Positions 21,709 to 32,824 of a DNA stretch of 64,000 nt are shown piece by piece (the stretch's first letter is position 1; each line of letters begins with the position of its first letter). Origin of the DNA: Tieghemiomyces parasiticus (taxonomy: Eukaryota; Kickxellomycota; Dimargaritomycetes; Dimargaritales; Dimargaritaceae). The DNA lies in NCBI GenBank assembly GCA_027575765.1, contig JANBPT010000108.1:1-64000 (forward strand), in the 5' to 3' direction. Under the pieces are notes generated by a model that worked only from the letters and a program-made list of their open reading frames with translations, searched no databases and was not told the DNA's origin. A program made the position numbers and the translations under genes.

Positions 21709-24700
21709 ATGTCGACCGTGCCCGAATTCACCCTGGACACTCAGTCGATCCTCCAGGGCCTGGAGAGTATCAAGCAACACCTGAGCATGGCCGACAAGCC
21801 GCCCAAACCCACCACCAAGCCCATCTCCAAGTCCAAGGGCCCGCGTTCCAAACTGTTCCCCGGCGCCAGTGCCACGGCCTCGCCCACTTGCTCGTCCCCA
21901 GCCCTCGACGGCTCGGTCCAATTCGAAACTCCCCTGGGCTCGCTCGCGTCCAGCCGGTCGGCCACCCCGGCGCCGCGTGCCGCGGGACCCCGTTCGCCGC
22001 CCACCACTGACAACTGTGCCTGTGCCCCGACCCCGGCCATGCCCGCGATCAGCCTGGCCTCCGAAATCGCCCAACAGTCCCTCATTCTAGCCAACCGGGC
22101 CCAGGCCCCCGCCGGCGTCGACCTCGATCAGATCGACTTTATGCATTACCCGCCGATCGCCGCCCTGCGCATCGATACCAACCAGCTGGTCAAAGAGATG
22201 AGTCGCTTCCGGGCTTGTGACGAGGACGGCATGACCTGTTACTTTTGCCGCGATTGGGCACAGTGGGTGTACCGCAAGACCATTCTGCCTCGCGGCGACG
22301 GCAGTGACGGCGGCTCCCACTCGGCCGCTGCCGGGTGGTCGTCCAACGGCAAGAATGCGCATAAGAAGCACAAGAAGGGGTCCGGTGGTGGTAAGAAGAA
22401 GCAGCAGCAGCGGCCCCGCGTGGAGACCGAGACCCAACCGGCCGAGGCCGGGTCAGGTGAATCGTCGTCCCTCGTCAACCCACGCGACTGCATCCCCACT
22501 GCGGTGGAACTGATGGAGAAGTTGCGCAAATTCATGGCCGAGACCGTGGCCGAGCATCAGCGCGACCTGGCCGCCGGCAAGCCGCGTCCCCCGCCCCGTC
22601 CGGCGTCCCCCGTCCCGACGCCTCGCGAGGATCCCCGGGCCAAGGTCAAGGGTAAGGGTCGGGCCACCAAGGCTGCGCCGCCCCCGGCCCCGGCCGCCGA
22701 AACCTCGCCCGCCGACGGGTACGGCAACCTCGTGAGTGCAATCACGGACCGCGTCGTCGCCTGGTACTCGGCCGTGACCTTCCCCCTCGAGGATGAATAC
22801 GAAGACATGGCCTTCGACCAGGTCATCAAATTGTTCCCCTTTGAGGATACGGAGGACCCCAATGACCCGGCCCTGCTCCTCCCGGCACTCAACTTCACTC
22901 GTACCGCGGTTACCCTCCCCAGCGAGCGCTTCCCGTTGCTGGGCAATATCACCTCCGAGCTCATTTCTACTCACACCTATCCCGCCTGCCAGCACAACGC
23001 AACCGACCACCCGGGCCCCTCCGAGCTGGAAAAGCAGCGCGTGCTCTTCAACGAAGCCATCATTAAGCCCCGTGAAGACTGCCGCCAGAGCTTCTTCACC
23101 GAGATGAACCCAGTCTGGCAGATCACCTACCTGCTCATCCGTAGTGTCCAACGAATCGAGGCTATGCGCGTTCGCCTGCTAGAAAAGGGCTGTACTAGCA
23201 CCCAGGAGGCCTTCCACAAGGCCCACCAGATGATCGCCACGCCATTCGGCGAGTACTGGTCGACAGCCCTCGAGACCCTGCGCCGGTCGTCAGGGGCGAA
23301 ACGCGGGGGTAATCGTAAACGCAACGCCGCCACAGATACCCAGGGCCTGACTCTCGAGCAGGTCGACACAGTGTTCACCAACTACCTGACCAATCTTCGG
23401 GACATCAGCCGGAGCTGGTGCACGTCCTTCCTGGACAATTACTATGGCGTGGCCCGCGATTTCGTGAGCGAATTCGAATCTATTCTGTGCGAGTGTCTAG
23501 ACATGTGTCAGAAACGCCTGATTTCGCTGCGCCAGTTCCCACGCCCACCAGCCCCCAGTAGCGACCACGGAAACGAGGGTAACCAGGGCGAGAACGCGAC
23601 AGATGCGGCCGAGGGCGAGGACGGTGCGCCCGCAGAGGAGCTGCCCGACTTTGCCCTGCGCGACCTCGAGCCCCTGCGCCAGGCCGCCCTGGCCGCGGTG
23701 GCCCGTCTCCAGCCGAAACTGGAGAGCAACATTGAACGCATCCACCGGACAGTGGCCGAGCAGAACGACAGAATCTATGCGGAACTGACCGCCCTCGGTG
23801 AGGCGTGGACTCACGACTCGCCCCCGACCGTGGCAGGCCGCCTGGCTCTAGCCACCAAGAAGGAGTTTCGGCAGCGCCTGCGCGCAGTTGAGCAGCGCCA
23901 GCAACAGGACGTGATCGGCTGGTCCATCGCGGCCATGGAGACCTTACTGACCGCCGAGGATCTGGCCGAGGTATGTATCGACTGTCTAGGCTTTCTGACC
24001 GCCGAGGCCGAGCAGCTGGAGCAGGCCGTAATCCGGGCCTTCGTGCACAAGTGGCACGCCACCACTAGTCACTTTCTGATGGACCGCCAGGATATTATGG
24101 ACGACTTTTGTGAGGGCCTGTTGACAGGGCGGGAGGAGTTGGCCGGAATCGTCGGTAAACTGCTCCTGAAAGAGGCCTGGCGCATCTTGGAGAGCAACAT
24201 TTCCAAGGAGCGCGAGCGGAAGCTATTGGAGCAGTTTGACGAAAAGCCACCAGCGTCAGCGACGACCAAGTCGGGTAAGGACGCTGGTCGGGGTGCACCC
24301 AAGGCGTCCAAAGCTGCTGCGGCGTCTAAGGCGGCAGCCCCAGCGCCCAAGGCCACATTACCTGTCCCCAAGCCCCAACCAACCGCTACATCGGTCTCGA
24401 CGTCGTCCCAGGTGACCGTGCGCCCGGTCGCGAGTCGACCATCACCCCCAACCCCTGCTGGAGCTTCTACCACACGGGCATCCATAATCAAGTCTGCCAC
24501 TCTGGCGAAGCCATCGCCTCGGCCACCTCCGACGGAATCGGCTGCAACTACTACAGATGCACCGGCCGTCTCCGCCACTGCCGCTGCCCTAACGCCGCCT
24601 GCTGGCTCGGCCGTGACTACCCCCGATTCTGCGGCCGTGGCTACCTCCACCAGACCCGCGGTATCGACGGGGACCCCAGCCCCAACCTCGGAGCCTGAAC

Positions 24701-25242
24701 CAAAGGCGACACCAGTACTAACGCATGCTCCCGCATCCGCACCACCCCTGGCTGACCCCACTGGACCGTTAAGCCCCGCTGTGCTTGACACAATGAAGGC
24801 GCAGGTGGAAAGGTGGACAAAGCAGGAGGTGGCGGACGCCCTGCTGGCCTTGATCCCCGAGCGGGTCGAAATGATGGTGCGCCTACGTGATATGGAAACC
24901 CAGCTGGGCCAGGCGCAGCTGCGACAGGGCGAGCTGGTCCAGGCCCTGCAGGTGGCCGATGCCTGCCTGAAGCAGCAGCAGCAGCGCTACGAGTGGCAGT
25001 TATCTCAATTACAACCTTTTGGTCCCCTATCCGGCCGTGCTGGGCCCGCCCCGGGTCTTTCCCTAGGGTACCCGCCTTACCATGACGGTAGGGCTGACGA
25101 CAGTGGTCTGGGCCACGCCTGGTCGGGCGCGTACCCGACGGGCGGGGACACCGGGTTCGGTTTCCCGGTCGGCGAGTCATCCAGAGAATCGGCCACCGCA
25201 ACTAGCGGACCGCCATCCGACGTACCGGCCTCTCTGTCGTGA
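21709..25242 (+). CDS. Unknown large coiled-coil protein, 1177 aa
   Basis: Single exon starting at the ATG in GACCATGTCG; the frame is open another 330 nt upstream but that is probably leader. The N-terminal ~100 residues are Ser/Pro/Ala-rich. A compact segment around 135-190 has an unusual CYFCRDWAQWVYRK motif, followed by a Lys/Gly/Gln-rich spacer (KKHKKGSGGGKKKQQQ). Residues roughly 330-870 are helical and conserved-looking, rich in Leu, Glu, Gln and Arg. A long Ala/Pro/Thr-rich disordered region (about 870-1020) precedes a short C-terminal coiled coil ending in KQQQQRYEWQLSQLQ. There is no signal peptide or transmembrane segment. I do not recognise the family. A flagellar or cytoskeletal coiled-coil protein is conceivable but unsupported. 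AATAAA lies at 25349-25354. Confidence 0.8.
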   Translation: MSTVPEFTLDTQSILQGLESIKQHLSMADKPPKPTTKPISKSKGPRSKLFPGASATASPTCSSPALDGSVQFETPLGSLASSRSATPAPRAAGPRSPPTTDNCACAPTPAMPAISLASEIAQQSLILANRAQAPAGVDLDQIDFMHYPPIAALRIDTNQLVKEMSRFRACDEDGMTCYFCRDWAQWVYRKTILPRGDGSDGGSHSAAAGWSSNGKNAHKKHKKGSGGGKKKQQQRPRVETETQPAEAGSGESSSLVNPRDCIPTAVELMEKLRKFMAETVAEHQRDLAAGKPRPPPRPASPVPTPREDPRAKVKGKGRATKAAPPPAPAAETSPADGYGNLVSAITDRVVAWYSAVTFPLEDEYEDMAFDQVIKLFPFEDTEDPNDPALLLPALNFTRTAVTLPSERFPLLGNITSELISTHTYPACQHNATDHPGPSELEKQRVLFNEAIIKPREDCRQSFFTEMNPVWQITYLLIRSVQRIEAMRVRLLEKGCTSTQEAFHKAHQMIATPFGEYWSTALETLRRSSGAKRGGNRKRNAATDTQGLTLEQVDTVFTNYLTNLRDISRSWCTSFLDNYYGVARDFVSEFESILCECLDMCQKRLISLRQFPRPPAPSSDHGNEGNQGENATDAAEGEDGAPAEELPDFALRDLEPLRQAALAAVARLQPKLESNIERIHRTVAEQNDRIYAELTALGEAWTHDSPPTVAGRLALATKKEFRQRLRAVEQRQQQDVIGWSIAAMETLLTAEDLAEVCIDCLGFLTAEAEQLEQAVIRAFVHKWHATTSHFLMDRQDIMDDFCEGLLTGREELAGIVGKLLLKEAWRILESNISKERERKLLEQFDEKPPASATTKSGKDAGRGAPKASKAAAASKAAAPAPKATLPVPKPQPTATSVSTSSQVTVRPVASRPSPPTPAGASTTRASIIKSATLAKPSPRPPPTESAATTTDAPAVSATAAALTPPAGSAVTTPDSAAVATSTRPAVSTGTPAPTSEPEPKATPVLTHAPASAPPLADPTGPLSPAVLDTMKAQVERWTKQEVADALLALIPERVEMMVRLRDMETQLGQAQLRQGELVQALQVADACLKQQQQRYEWQLSQLQPFGPLSGRAGPAPGLSLGYPPYHDGRADDSGLGHAWSGAYPTGGDTGFGFPVGESSRESATATSGPPSDVPASLS

Positions 25243-26122
25243 TGAAAGGGCTTATGTAGGGGTGGGTGAGGTGGAGGGGTAAACGGCGGGGGTCGCAGCC
25301 TGTTTAATAATAATATTGGCTTGCACAGGGCGGTGGCGGGGTCTGAGAAATAAAGGCAACGGGCTTGGGTGTACCCCTCCCGCCAGAAGAAGAGCAGTAT
25401 CTGATTTTTGGGCGGTGAAGGCATGGACAATTGGGTAAATCCTAGGAAACTTATTCGTGAGATGTTAAAATTATTTACTTCTCTTCTCCATTTCATCAAG
25501 CATCGAGATCAAGCCGGACCGCCTGGTATATAGATCCTGGTCATTCAAGTTTTTAAAGTGTGCTAGATTTCGCTTTTACTTTACTAAAACCGGCATCCAT
25601 TTGACCCATCTGTCAGTTGAGCCACCGCTCTATGGGAAGAAAACAGTTAGCTACGATTGGGTGGGATGCTTCTGATGGCCCCAAGCTAGGACTAGGACGA
25701 TGCCAGTTATTTTAATCAGATGATTGTCTAGTGGCTTAAGATCGTCGGGGATCATATGCTGAATCTAGGGCAGCCAGCAGCCACGAAGATGTGGTTAAGG
25801 CGCTCTCAGCCTAGTTCAGTGGCCAAATAAACACCTATCTTATCTGCTTCGGTTGGTCTGGAATTCCTCTACTACCGGCCACTGGCGAGTGAATTGAATG
25901 CATCCACATCATGCGTAACCGCCATAATCCCTATCCTCGTTATTGGTTGCTTTATTGATAGCGTCATAAGCCAAGATGGGTGCAAGGTGGGTAGAGTGTG
26001 AGGTCAAACGCATTGAGGTACCCGTGGTGGGTAGTAAATATCAAGGACGACAAGAAATGTGCGAGAGCAACGGAACGGTCAACTGGGCAATGTCGTAAAG
26101 ATGGGAGTACTAGTCTCGCCTC
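25243..26122. other. Convergent 3' intergenic region
   Basis: Contains the AATAAA (25349-25354) for the plus-strand coiled-coil gene and, on the minus strand, AATAAA at 25956-25951, about 167 nt past the CAP gene stop. The rest is A/T-richer unique sequence with no supported gene. Confidence 0.6.
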
Positions 26123-26851
26123 TTACAGGGAGGCAAAAACCTGGGTCCAATACTTGCCGACGCGGTAGGTGGCGGTGTGGGTGCTCTTGGCGCTCAGAAT
26201 ATTGGCGCGGTGGCCAGGCGAGTTCATCCAGGAGTTCATGACATCGTCCTCGTTCTTCTGGCCTTCGGCCACATTCTCGGCAACGTACGACCAGCGTACG
26301 CCTAGGTTCGAGAGACGCTTACCGACGTCGCCCTCCGGGTTGTTGTGGGTCATCGTTTGGGAATTTGACTGGTACTGGCACTGGGACTGGGCTGCTTGCT
26401 CCAGATCGGAACTGTACTGCAAAGAAGACAGACCGCTCTGACCACGCTGGGTGTTGACTAGGTCGAGCATCTTGGACTGATCGACCGCGCCGCCCCCGCT
26501 ACCCTGGTCCTTACCACGTTGGTTAGACTGGCTGCCGTCGTTCTGGCCGCCATGGTGATTAGCCAGACTGCTTTCTCCTTGGCTACCACGGTGGTTAGAA
26601 AAGCCACCGTCATCTTGGCCGCCATGGCGGTTAGAAAAGCCACCCTCATCTTGGCCACCAAGTTGGTTGGAAAAGTCGCTTTCGTCTTGGCCACCACGGT
26701 GGCTCTGCAGGCGTTGGGTACTCGGGATCCCGAGATCCATACCGTCAATGGACGGCCATCCAATTTCACGAGCGCCCAGGGAATCGGTTGGCTTAGCCGC
26801 GGAACCAGCCACGACGAGACCGAGTACGGAGAGGCAAAACAGGAACTTCAT
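26123..26851 (-). CDS. Secreted CAP/SCP (PR-1-like) protein with 12-residue repeats
   Basis: Single exon, 242 aa. A clear signal peptide (MKFLFCLSVLGLVVAGSAA, cleavage near 19-20) is followed by a mature N-terminal region with five tandem 12-residue repeats (52-111) of the type GGQDEGGFSN. The CAP domain fills about 120-242: MLDLVNTQRGQSGLSSL at its start, THNNPEG, the AENVAEG motif, the SWMNSPGHRANIL signature and a terminal YWTQVFA. CAP proteins are secreted; yeast Pry proteins bind sterols and lipids, and relatives act in host interaction. The loop between the GHRANIL signature and YWTQVFA is short for the family and there are few cysteines. A TATAAATA box at 27046-27039 sits about 195 nt upstream of the ATG. 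Confidence 0.92.
   Translation of the reverse strand: MKFLFCLSVLGLVVAGSAAKPTDSLGAREIGWPSIDGMDLGIPSTQRLQSHRGGQDESDFSNQLGGQDEGGFSNRHGGQDDGGFSNHRGSQGESSLANHHGGQNDGSQSNQRGKDQGSGGGAVDQSKMLDLVNTQRGQSGLSSLQYSSDLEQAAQSQCQYQSNSQTMTHNNPEGDVGKRLSNLGVRWSYVAENVAEGQKNEDDVMNSWMNSPGHRANILSAKSTHTATYRVGKYWTQVFASL
26519..26698 (-). repeat. 36-nt tandem repeat, five units, in the CAP gene
   Basis: Five consecutive 36-nt units encode residues 52-111 of the CAP protein. The consensus is an R/H/L-GGQD-acidic/Gly-FSN-x dodecapeptide. The middle units are closest to each other and the last two have diverged (GSQGESSLANH, GGQNDGSQSNQ), consistent with expansion from the centre. Confidence 0.85.
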
Positions 26852-29043
26852 GGTTGCTAGGAAGGTAAGTGGGGCAGAGTAACGAGAAAGAGATCAGAAC
26901 GTTAACTAATAGAAGAAATGACAATATAAATAAGCAGGCAGCGTGAACCAGCAGGCTATGCTTGTAAGGGCAGGTGCGGGAGTAGATAGAGTGAAGTAGG
27001 TTGTGATGACAGGTTGTGGAAGGGAAACCCAGTTGAGGTATTTATATTTACCTTACTAGTCAGGACGACATGTAGAGTGCCAAGGGCAGGAGGCAGCGAT
27101 GGATGGCGGCTTGGAAGGCTTTCAATTACCCCGTGTCGCCCGGTTAACTCCGCTGGTCACTCGTACAAAACAGGTAGGGACAATGCAGTCGTCACTGGAG
27201 CTGTGTTTTGGTGACCATTACACTCGGGACTAGGGTTCATGATGTTAGTTGTCTGTTACCACCGGAAACGATAGACAGGTGAGGTTGACAGGGTGCTGGC
27301 TCAAGGAATCAAGAACGGAAGCCAGTGGGGGCGGGAAAGGAGGCGGATGGACTGCAGGTGGGTTAATAGATCAGCCTACAGCACGACAGACTGAGAAGGA
27401 ACCAGGAGGATGGTGAATCGTTGCGAGCTGAAGACAAAGTAGCTATGTGCGGGTCAGAGGTGTGGTCTAATGGCAGGGCAGGTGAAGCGGCGGGTCACCC
27501 ATCATGCACCAGTCGCTAAATGGGGCGAAGGGAAAGGAGAAGGTAAGATGAAGGAGGGTATATATTGTACATTTGACGAAGTGTGGCTTGCAGGACGAGC
27601 AGGAAAGGCTTCTACTAGATCCCCGCCATGCATAGCGACCAGGTCCCCGGTCCTTGCTAAAAGGTCCATGGGCATCATACTGCGACGAATGCCCGTCCCA
27701 GTCTGAGGTTTTAAGGAGAGCCCTGAATGTCGAGGATTTCTAAGGATTGGAGGCTGATGCCGTCGAAAGCGCAGACAAGGTGGCGAATATGGGATACTTT
27801 TCAGGAGAAGGCAGAGGCCAAGGGGAGAAGGGTCATGTACGTTGCGAGAACCCGGTGGCAAGATCTCCGGTAGCGCACAAAGAGAACCAAGTTCTGACGG
27901 GAACTAAAAGTGGCCAGGGGACGATGGGGAGGGTGGAAATTTGAGGCCTAGGGGCGTACGTTCAGCAGCCCTTGCTAACTCCGTTGCCATTATCTGACAT
28001 AATCTGTGATAGACCTGGGTAACCATGCGAGGGAAATCGGCATCGCAGAGATTAGGGATGCGCGCAGTTCTCATTTAACATGCACGCAAATAAGCCTCTA
28101 CGGGACAGGTAGGAGAGGGGAGGGTGTGGAGGGTGTGGAGGGCGTGGCGCCCTGGACGAACCAAGAATGACATTGACCAAGGCAGTACGAAGAACTGTGG
28201 CAACGTGAAGACATCACTGGGTCGGGGTGTGTCATTCATTTATGGTTCCGATTTCGACCGCGTAGCCTCAAATATAGTATATGGACTGTCCGCTATACGC
28301 TGTCTAAATGGTTTCTTGGTCGAGGCAAACGTGCTATTGAAGGAAAGGGCCACCAAACTACTCAGATCAGGTGGCTTCCCACAGCCATTATATGTGGAGC
28401 AGGGCCCTGGTAACTCTATGGATGAAGACCAGTCGCGCACTTCATTTACAAGATCGGTGTCCATACATGTGCGGTTGCTGGGTGCTAACATCGACCGTTA
28501 GTAATAGACGATTGAATACTTGATAGTCTAAAAGCGCCCTAGCGGAAGCTCGGCGAACGTAACGTAGAGGTTGAGGACGATAGGGCCTGGCTTCCTTTCT
28601 ACAGTTAATTATACGCTAAAAACACGACTCCGTAGAATACCAGATTTTATAGGCGAGTAATATCCAAGTCTTTATCCATGGTTGTCCTTCGTTATCATCC
28701 GGCATGCTCGCTTAAAACATCCCACACCCGAGGTCGCATACTGGCTCAGTGCATTTTTATACTTTGTATTGTCCTTGACCATAGAATGAGTGTTAATAGC
28801 GAGTATGCCTCTAATCTACTAGCCTATTAAACGTATTGAACATGCAGCGTTACGGACACGTAGGACACTGACCAGGAACGTAAGTTTTTGGTAAAATTTG
28901 CATCAAAAATGTATGTAACCCATGTGGCTTTATTTTTATATATATCCGCACTCCGATCCACTCGGCTCTTCAAGGTGTTGTACAAATGGTGGATATTGGA
29001 GAGTGGAGTAAATGGCGACCAAAGTATACACGGTTGACTCGGT
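26852..29043. other. Gene-poor intergenic DNA
   Basis: Apart from the CAP promoter, I see no gene. Frames of up to about 125 codons (for example plus 28124-28501) have no codon bias, domain or splice support. Base composition is near 50% GC, becoming A/T-richer after 28500. Confidence 0.5.
27039..27046 (-). promoter_or_regulatory. TATA box of the CAP gene
   Basis: TATAAATA on the minus strand, followed by CC, about 195 nt upstream of the start codon. The same element at a similar distance precedes the other secreted-protein genes in this window. Confidence 0.55.
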
Positions 29044-29485
29044 TCATTTACAGCCAAAGAGGTTCTGGGTCCAGGTCCAGCGGACAGGGACGCGGCCGGC
29101 GGCCTGGTCGGCGATCTGATCGAAAGCACCGACGCTTAGATCCAGGTCACCGCTCTTGCAGGGCGGGCACTTGTCCACAATAGTGACGGTCACGCTGCCC
29201 TTGGGGCCCGTGACGAGGGCCTTCTGGCCGCACAGGAGGTTGGCGTTGGGGTTAATTGAATTACCAAACTGCGGGGCGTTCAAGGAGGCGACGAAGTCGC
29301 TGTCTGAGTTCTGCCATCCGCTAGGTGTCCAATCCCACTGAGGGGTTTTAGTAGGTAACATAGCCGGTAAAACTGCCACTGACCGGGGCCGCATCACGGC
29401 GCTGGAGAACAGACAAGTGAGGCTGTGCGCCAGCTAGGAGGTAGTTGGAAAGGGCAACGATGAACAGAGTAATAAAGTTGACCAT
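29044..29485 (-). pseudogene. Broken copy of the RlpA/barwin-like secreted protein gene
   Basis: Reading from the ATG at 29485 there is a signal-peptide-like start (MVNFITLFIVALSNYLLAGA) and the beginning of the mature domain (GSFTGYVTY). The next codon is then TAA where the intact paralogue has the second Tyr of TYYSPSVG. A second stop follows a few codons on, in a stretch one base longer than the paralogue (net +1 shift) at the ACGW region. From about 29300 to 29060 another frame continues with near-identity to the gene at 48419 (SDSDFVA, NAPQFGN, VDKCPPCKSGDLDLS, GRVPVRWTW). The paralogue's stop is lost and a short unrelated tail (QNLFGCK) follows. So it is a recently inactivated duplicate with a stop, a frameshift and an altered end, unless a very unusual gene structure hides these. 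Confidence 0.85.
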
Positions 29486-32400
29486 AGTTATCGGTCTCGT
29501 CTCAGAATAGGCCTGAGAAAAAAGATGACGGCTTGTAATGCTTTCGCGGATATGCTTGCAGGAAGATGAATTAATTGGTCTTGGCGGTCACGATGGTGAT
29601 GTATAGCCATTGGCGGACGCTTTGAGGGAGTTGTGATGAAAAAGAAAATACCGACGGCATGGCCTGTATAAATGTTGGGTAGGTCTATGGATGTAACCCT
29701 GCCTAGGTGGAAATCCAGGCTGCATTCGCAGTGCCAGCTTCAGTGCTATTCCCATGTGTGAGCACAAGCTATAATTCAAGGGTTTCTGGGTGTGTCCTCA
29801 GTGACAATCCCTTGGTAATTTAAACATACAAGCGTAATTTGGCGCCTTGAAATTTACATTCTGCACAAAGTAAGCCACAAAATGCATAGTGACAGATTGG
29901 CAATGATTCGGTACAAAGGGCTGAACGTAAAGTGAATCTGATGGGGTTCGCTGTCTCCGTAAACGAGAACACCCGGACGCTGCCACCGCCTTCGACTTAG
30001 AAGCACCTACAACCCGCGATTATTAAGATACTGGAATCACCCACCCGTTCGCGCCGGCACCCCTGGCGGGGTTCTAGACACTCGGCTACACTTCCCCGAG
30101 ACTATGGCAGTGTTGGGAAAGCCGATTCCCTTCAGGGGCTGCCTTAAGTGTCCTAGCCCCAACCCCGGTTGACATTGACACAGTTCGGAAGAGACAGTCA
30201 GTACTGGCACATCGCGACGGGGGCATGTCACAAATTTTTGTTTGTCCAGGAGCCCTTGAAGATGGCCAGCTCTTCGAGGCTCTGGAAATCATCTGTAGTT
30301 CGAGACCGAGGGATTCCGGTCAAGGGGGAAGACTTAACCACACCGTGTTTTCTACCCTGTAGAAAGTTCTGCCATAGGGAATCGAGCGCTTTCTCTTTTT
30401 CGACATCCAGGTGGTGGGAACATAGGCTGTGGAGTGTCCAAGTCCTCCCCTACCCTTTCCTATTTCAAACCGGACGACGCTAGTCCCGACCGCGCCATGT
30501 TACTCGGATACATTGAGGAGTAGGCCCATAATACAACTTGGCTGCTTTAATAACGTATAGACGTGCTGGGTAACAAGGAAAGGGATGTGCTAGACCCAAG
30601 CGCCCCCCTCAGATACATTATATGCCTATTAATTGTGAATCTACGCCAGACAAACTGTTGATCATTATTTGCCATCCACTATGATGAAAGGAGAGGGGAT
30701 CCACCTGGTAACCCCGACACCTCAGAGTCCTCCGATTCGGGGAAGGTGGCTTGCCAAGGAATAGCCGATTTCCAACTACACAGGTATAGCGGATTCGATA
30801 TCGCGACCAACCCGGATCGCGCTCTTACTTCTATTTTCTTTGTGCTCTCAAGGGGGGGGAGTCGAAACCGATCTCATATTCAAGCTACATCTTATTAAAT
30901 CTTATCCACCCCCCTTCCGAGCATTATAACGCACCTTATGGTCCACAAGAAAGGGACCAAAAGATCCAACCCTTTCGGATCTTCTGAAATGGAGGGAAAG
31001 GCTACAGCATAAAGCCTCCGCCTTATTACATTGCCGAACTGCTCAGAATTATAACTGGCTCTAAATTCTTGCGCTTCGTGAGACTTACGGTCCCAGACAT
31101 CGTCGATGTAGATACTGCTGAGGAGTCTCCAAAATGAGGAAGTAAGTCGAATAAACCATATAAGAATTGGGCCATTCCTCACCCCATAACTTTCCTTTTT
31201 ACCCCTCTATCACGTCACCTACTTGGGTCCTATCCCCTGCCCTGCCTAAACTTACCAACCGTGATGTTTGGATCGGCACTAGTCATTTATGTTTTGAGAG
31301 CCACTAGGCAGCTTATATAGTACCTGGTCTGACTGCCCCGGTGGACTAGGCTATCCTTTGCCGCGTAACCGTCACCAGGTGGCTAACTCGCTTTCGCAGA
31401 GGCTTCTGCGCCCTTGATATCGAGCCCTGGTCTGGCTACCCGCCAGGCGGTATTGGAAAACTTATCGAAAGCATAGCCCCGAAATTGCCGGACGAAGACT
31501 CTCCACTGGTTCTTGGGCAGCTAAGCCTACGTCGGCCACACTTCCTCCAGTGCTTTGCGCAATAGCCTGCACAGGGACCTGGGGTTGTACAGGCATTTCG
31601 ATTGCTGTGCCCCTCATGGCCCCACCGACGACCAGCGCCACTAGTGACTACCTGCTGGATCCCATCGTCACAGGTGGTGGGACTTGGGTGTATCTTTACG
31701 ATCCATCTGCCGGGTCTGATCGCTGGTGGCGGTGCCCTAAAGGCGACCCTGTCCCCACTCCGACCCGCCGGGGCTGTGTCACACGCAAGGTTATGCGGGT
31801 GGTTTGTTTTTACTAGATGCGGCCTGTCGCACCTGAGCATCAAGTCCTCTGGTTCTACGGTCCCCGCCAACCACTTCATAAATATGCGGGCTTGAACCCG
31901 CGCCCCAGGCCTTGGCAAGGATACGGGGAAGTTAGGGCCGCTTACCCCCGCGGCTATATCACAAAAATGCGCCACTGCATCGGATTGCAGTCACCCAAAT
32001 CGACATAACCAGCACCAGAGGTAACCTTCCACCAGCCCCTCCCTTCAATCCTTCCCGAGCGTCCCCTGCAACCTCTGGCAGTTCAGGGATATCAAATGGC
32101 GGGTGCGCAGTAAGGCGTTCGCCACACTGGAGGCAGCCATGGCTATCTGGACATCAGAGCCTGCCAAGCTCCAGTCAAGTGGTTCTAGAGCCTGTAGGAT
32201 CACTGGCAAGCAGAGGTCGCCGAGCGACACAGGGTGACGATAATTAAATTTCAATGCGCATCGTAGAGACTTGATGAAACGTGAGCTTTACGGACTCTCT
32301 ATATTGGCGCAGCAGTCGCGTGGTCCGCAGTCCACCCAGTGGGAAAGATTTGCGGAGAGATGGGATCAAGTGGTAGAGTGGCTAGCCAGCAGCCGGGGTG

Positions 32401-32824
32401 GGCGGTGGAGGGGGCAAGCTAGAAGGTATGAAGACTCGAAGGCTCGCCCTGACATTATTTAGGGGGGCTATCCCGCTCCTCTCCCCCGCGCCCGTTCTCC
32501 CAAGCCATCCACCCTATCGCCACGATGCCCTGGACACCTCCCCCCTTGCCGACTGCTCTCCTCTCTCCGTCCACCCCCCGCTATCTACCTTCCCAATAAT
32601 TTGGCCAGCTTCTACCCGCTCCTCGACCGCCCAGCCTGGCCGTGTTACCCACCTATCTGCTTACTAGCCCGCCTTTCCTTAACCGCCATTGTGTACATCG
32701 TCCGGAGCCCGTTTACTGTCCCCCTTCCCGTCGCCGCTACTACACCTGCTGCCCCCCGGACCTACCGCGGCCCCTTTTCAAGATAGGACAAACTCTAACC
32801 AGCCAGCTGTCGCCTTTTGCCGCC
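29486..32824. other. Long stretch without a confident gene
   Basis: 3.3 kb of unique sequence. A possible terminal exon at 30292-30228 (minus) is listed separately. A 95-codon minus frame (31182-30895) and overlapping frames on both strands around 31400-32250 look partly coding-like but have no recognisable domain or complete splice model. The last 350 nt are C/T-rich and should be the promoter and leader of the RCHY1-like gene. Confidence 0.4.
30228..30292 (-). other. Candidate terminal exon of an unrecognised gene
   Basis: After an AACTACAG acceptor on the minus strand, 21 codons read DFQSLEELAIFKGSWTNKN-Leu and a TGA stop, with mostly G/C third positions as in real exons here. The upstream exon(s) would lie at higher coordinates; a stretch near 30360-30440 (minus) is open but gives no clean donor. 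It could be chance. Confidence 0.25.

Noticed and set aside
31885..31905. GCGGGTTCAAGCCCGC on the minus strand, resembling a tRNA T-arm
   Set aside because: No matching acceptor stem, D-arm or 7-base anticodon loop can be formed within a tRNA-length window.
31436..32254. Overlapping open frames of 60-180 codons on both strands
   Set aside because: Some look coding-like, but they overlap each other, lack a shared start and splice model, have no domain and have no consistent wobble bias.
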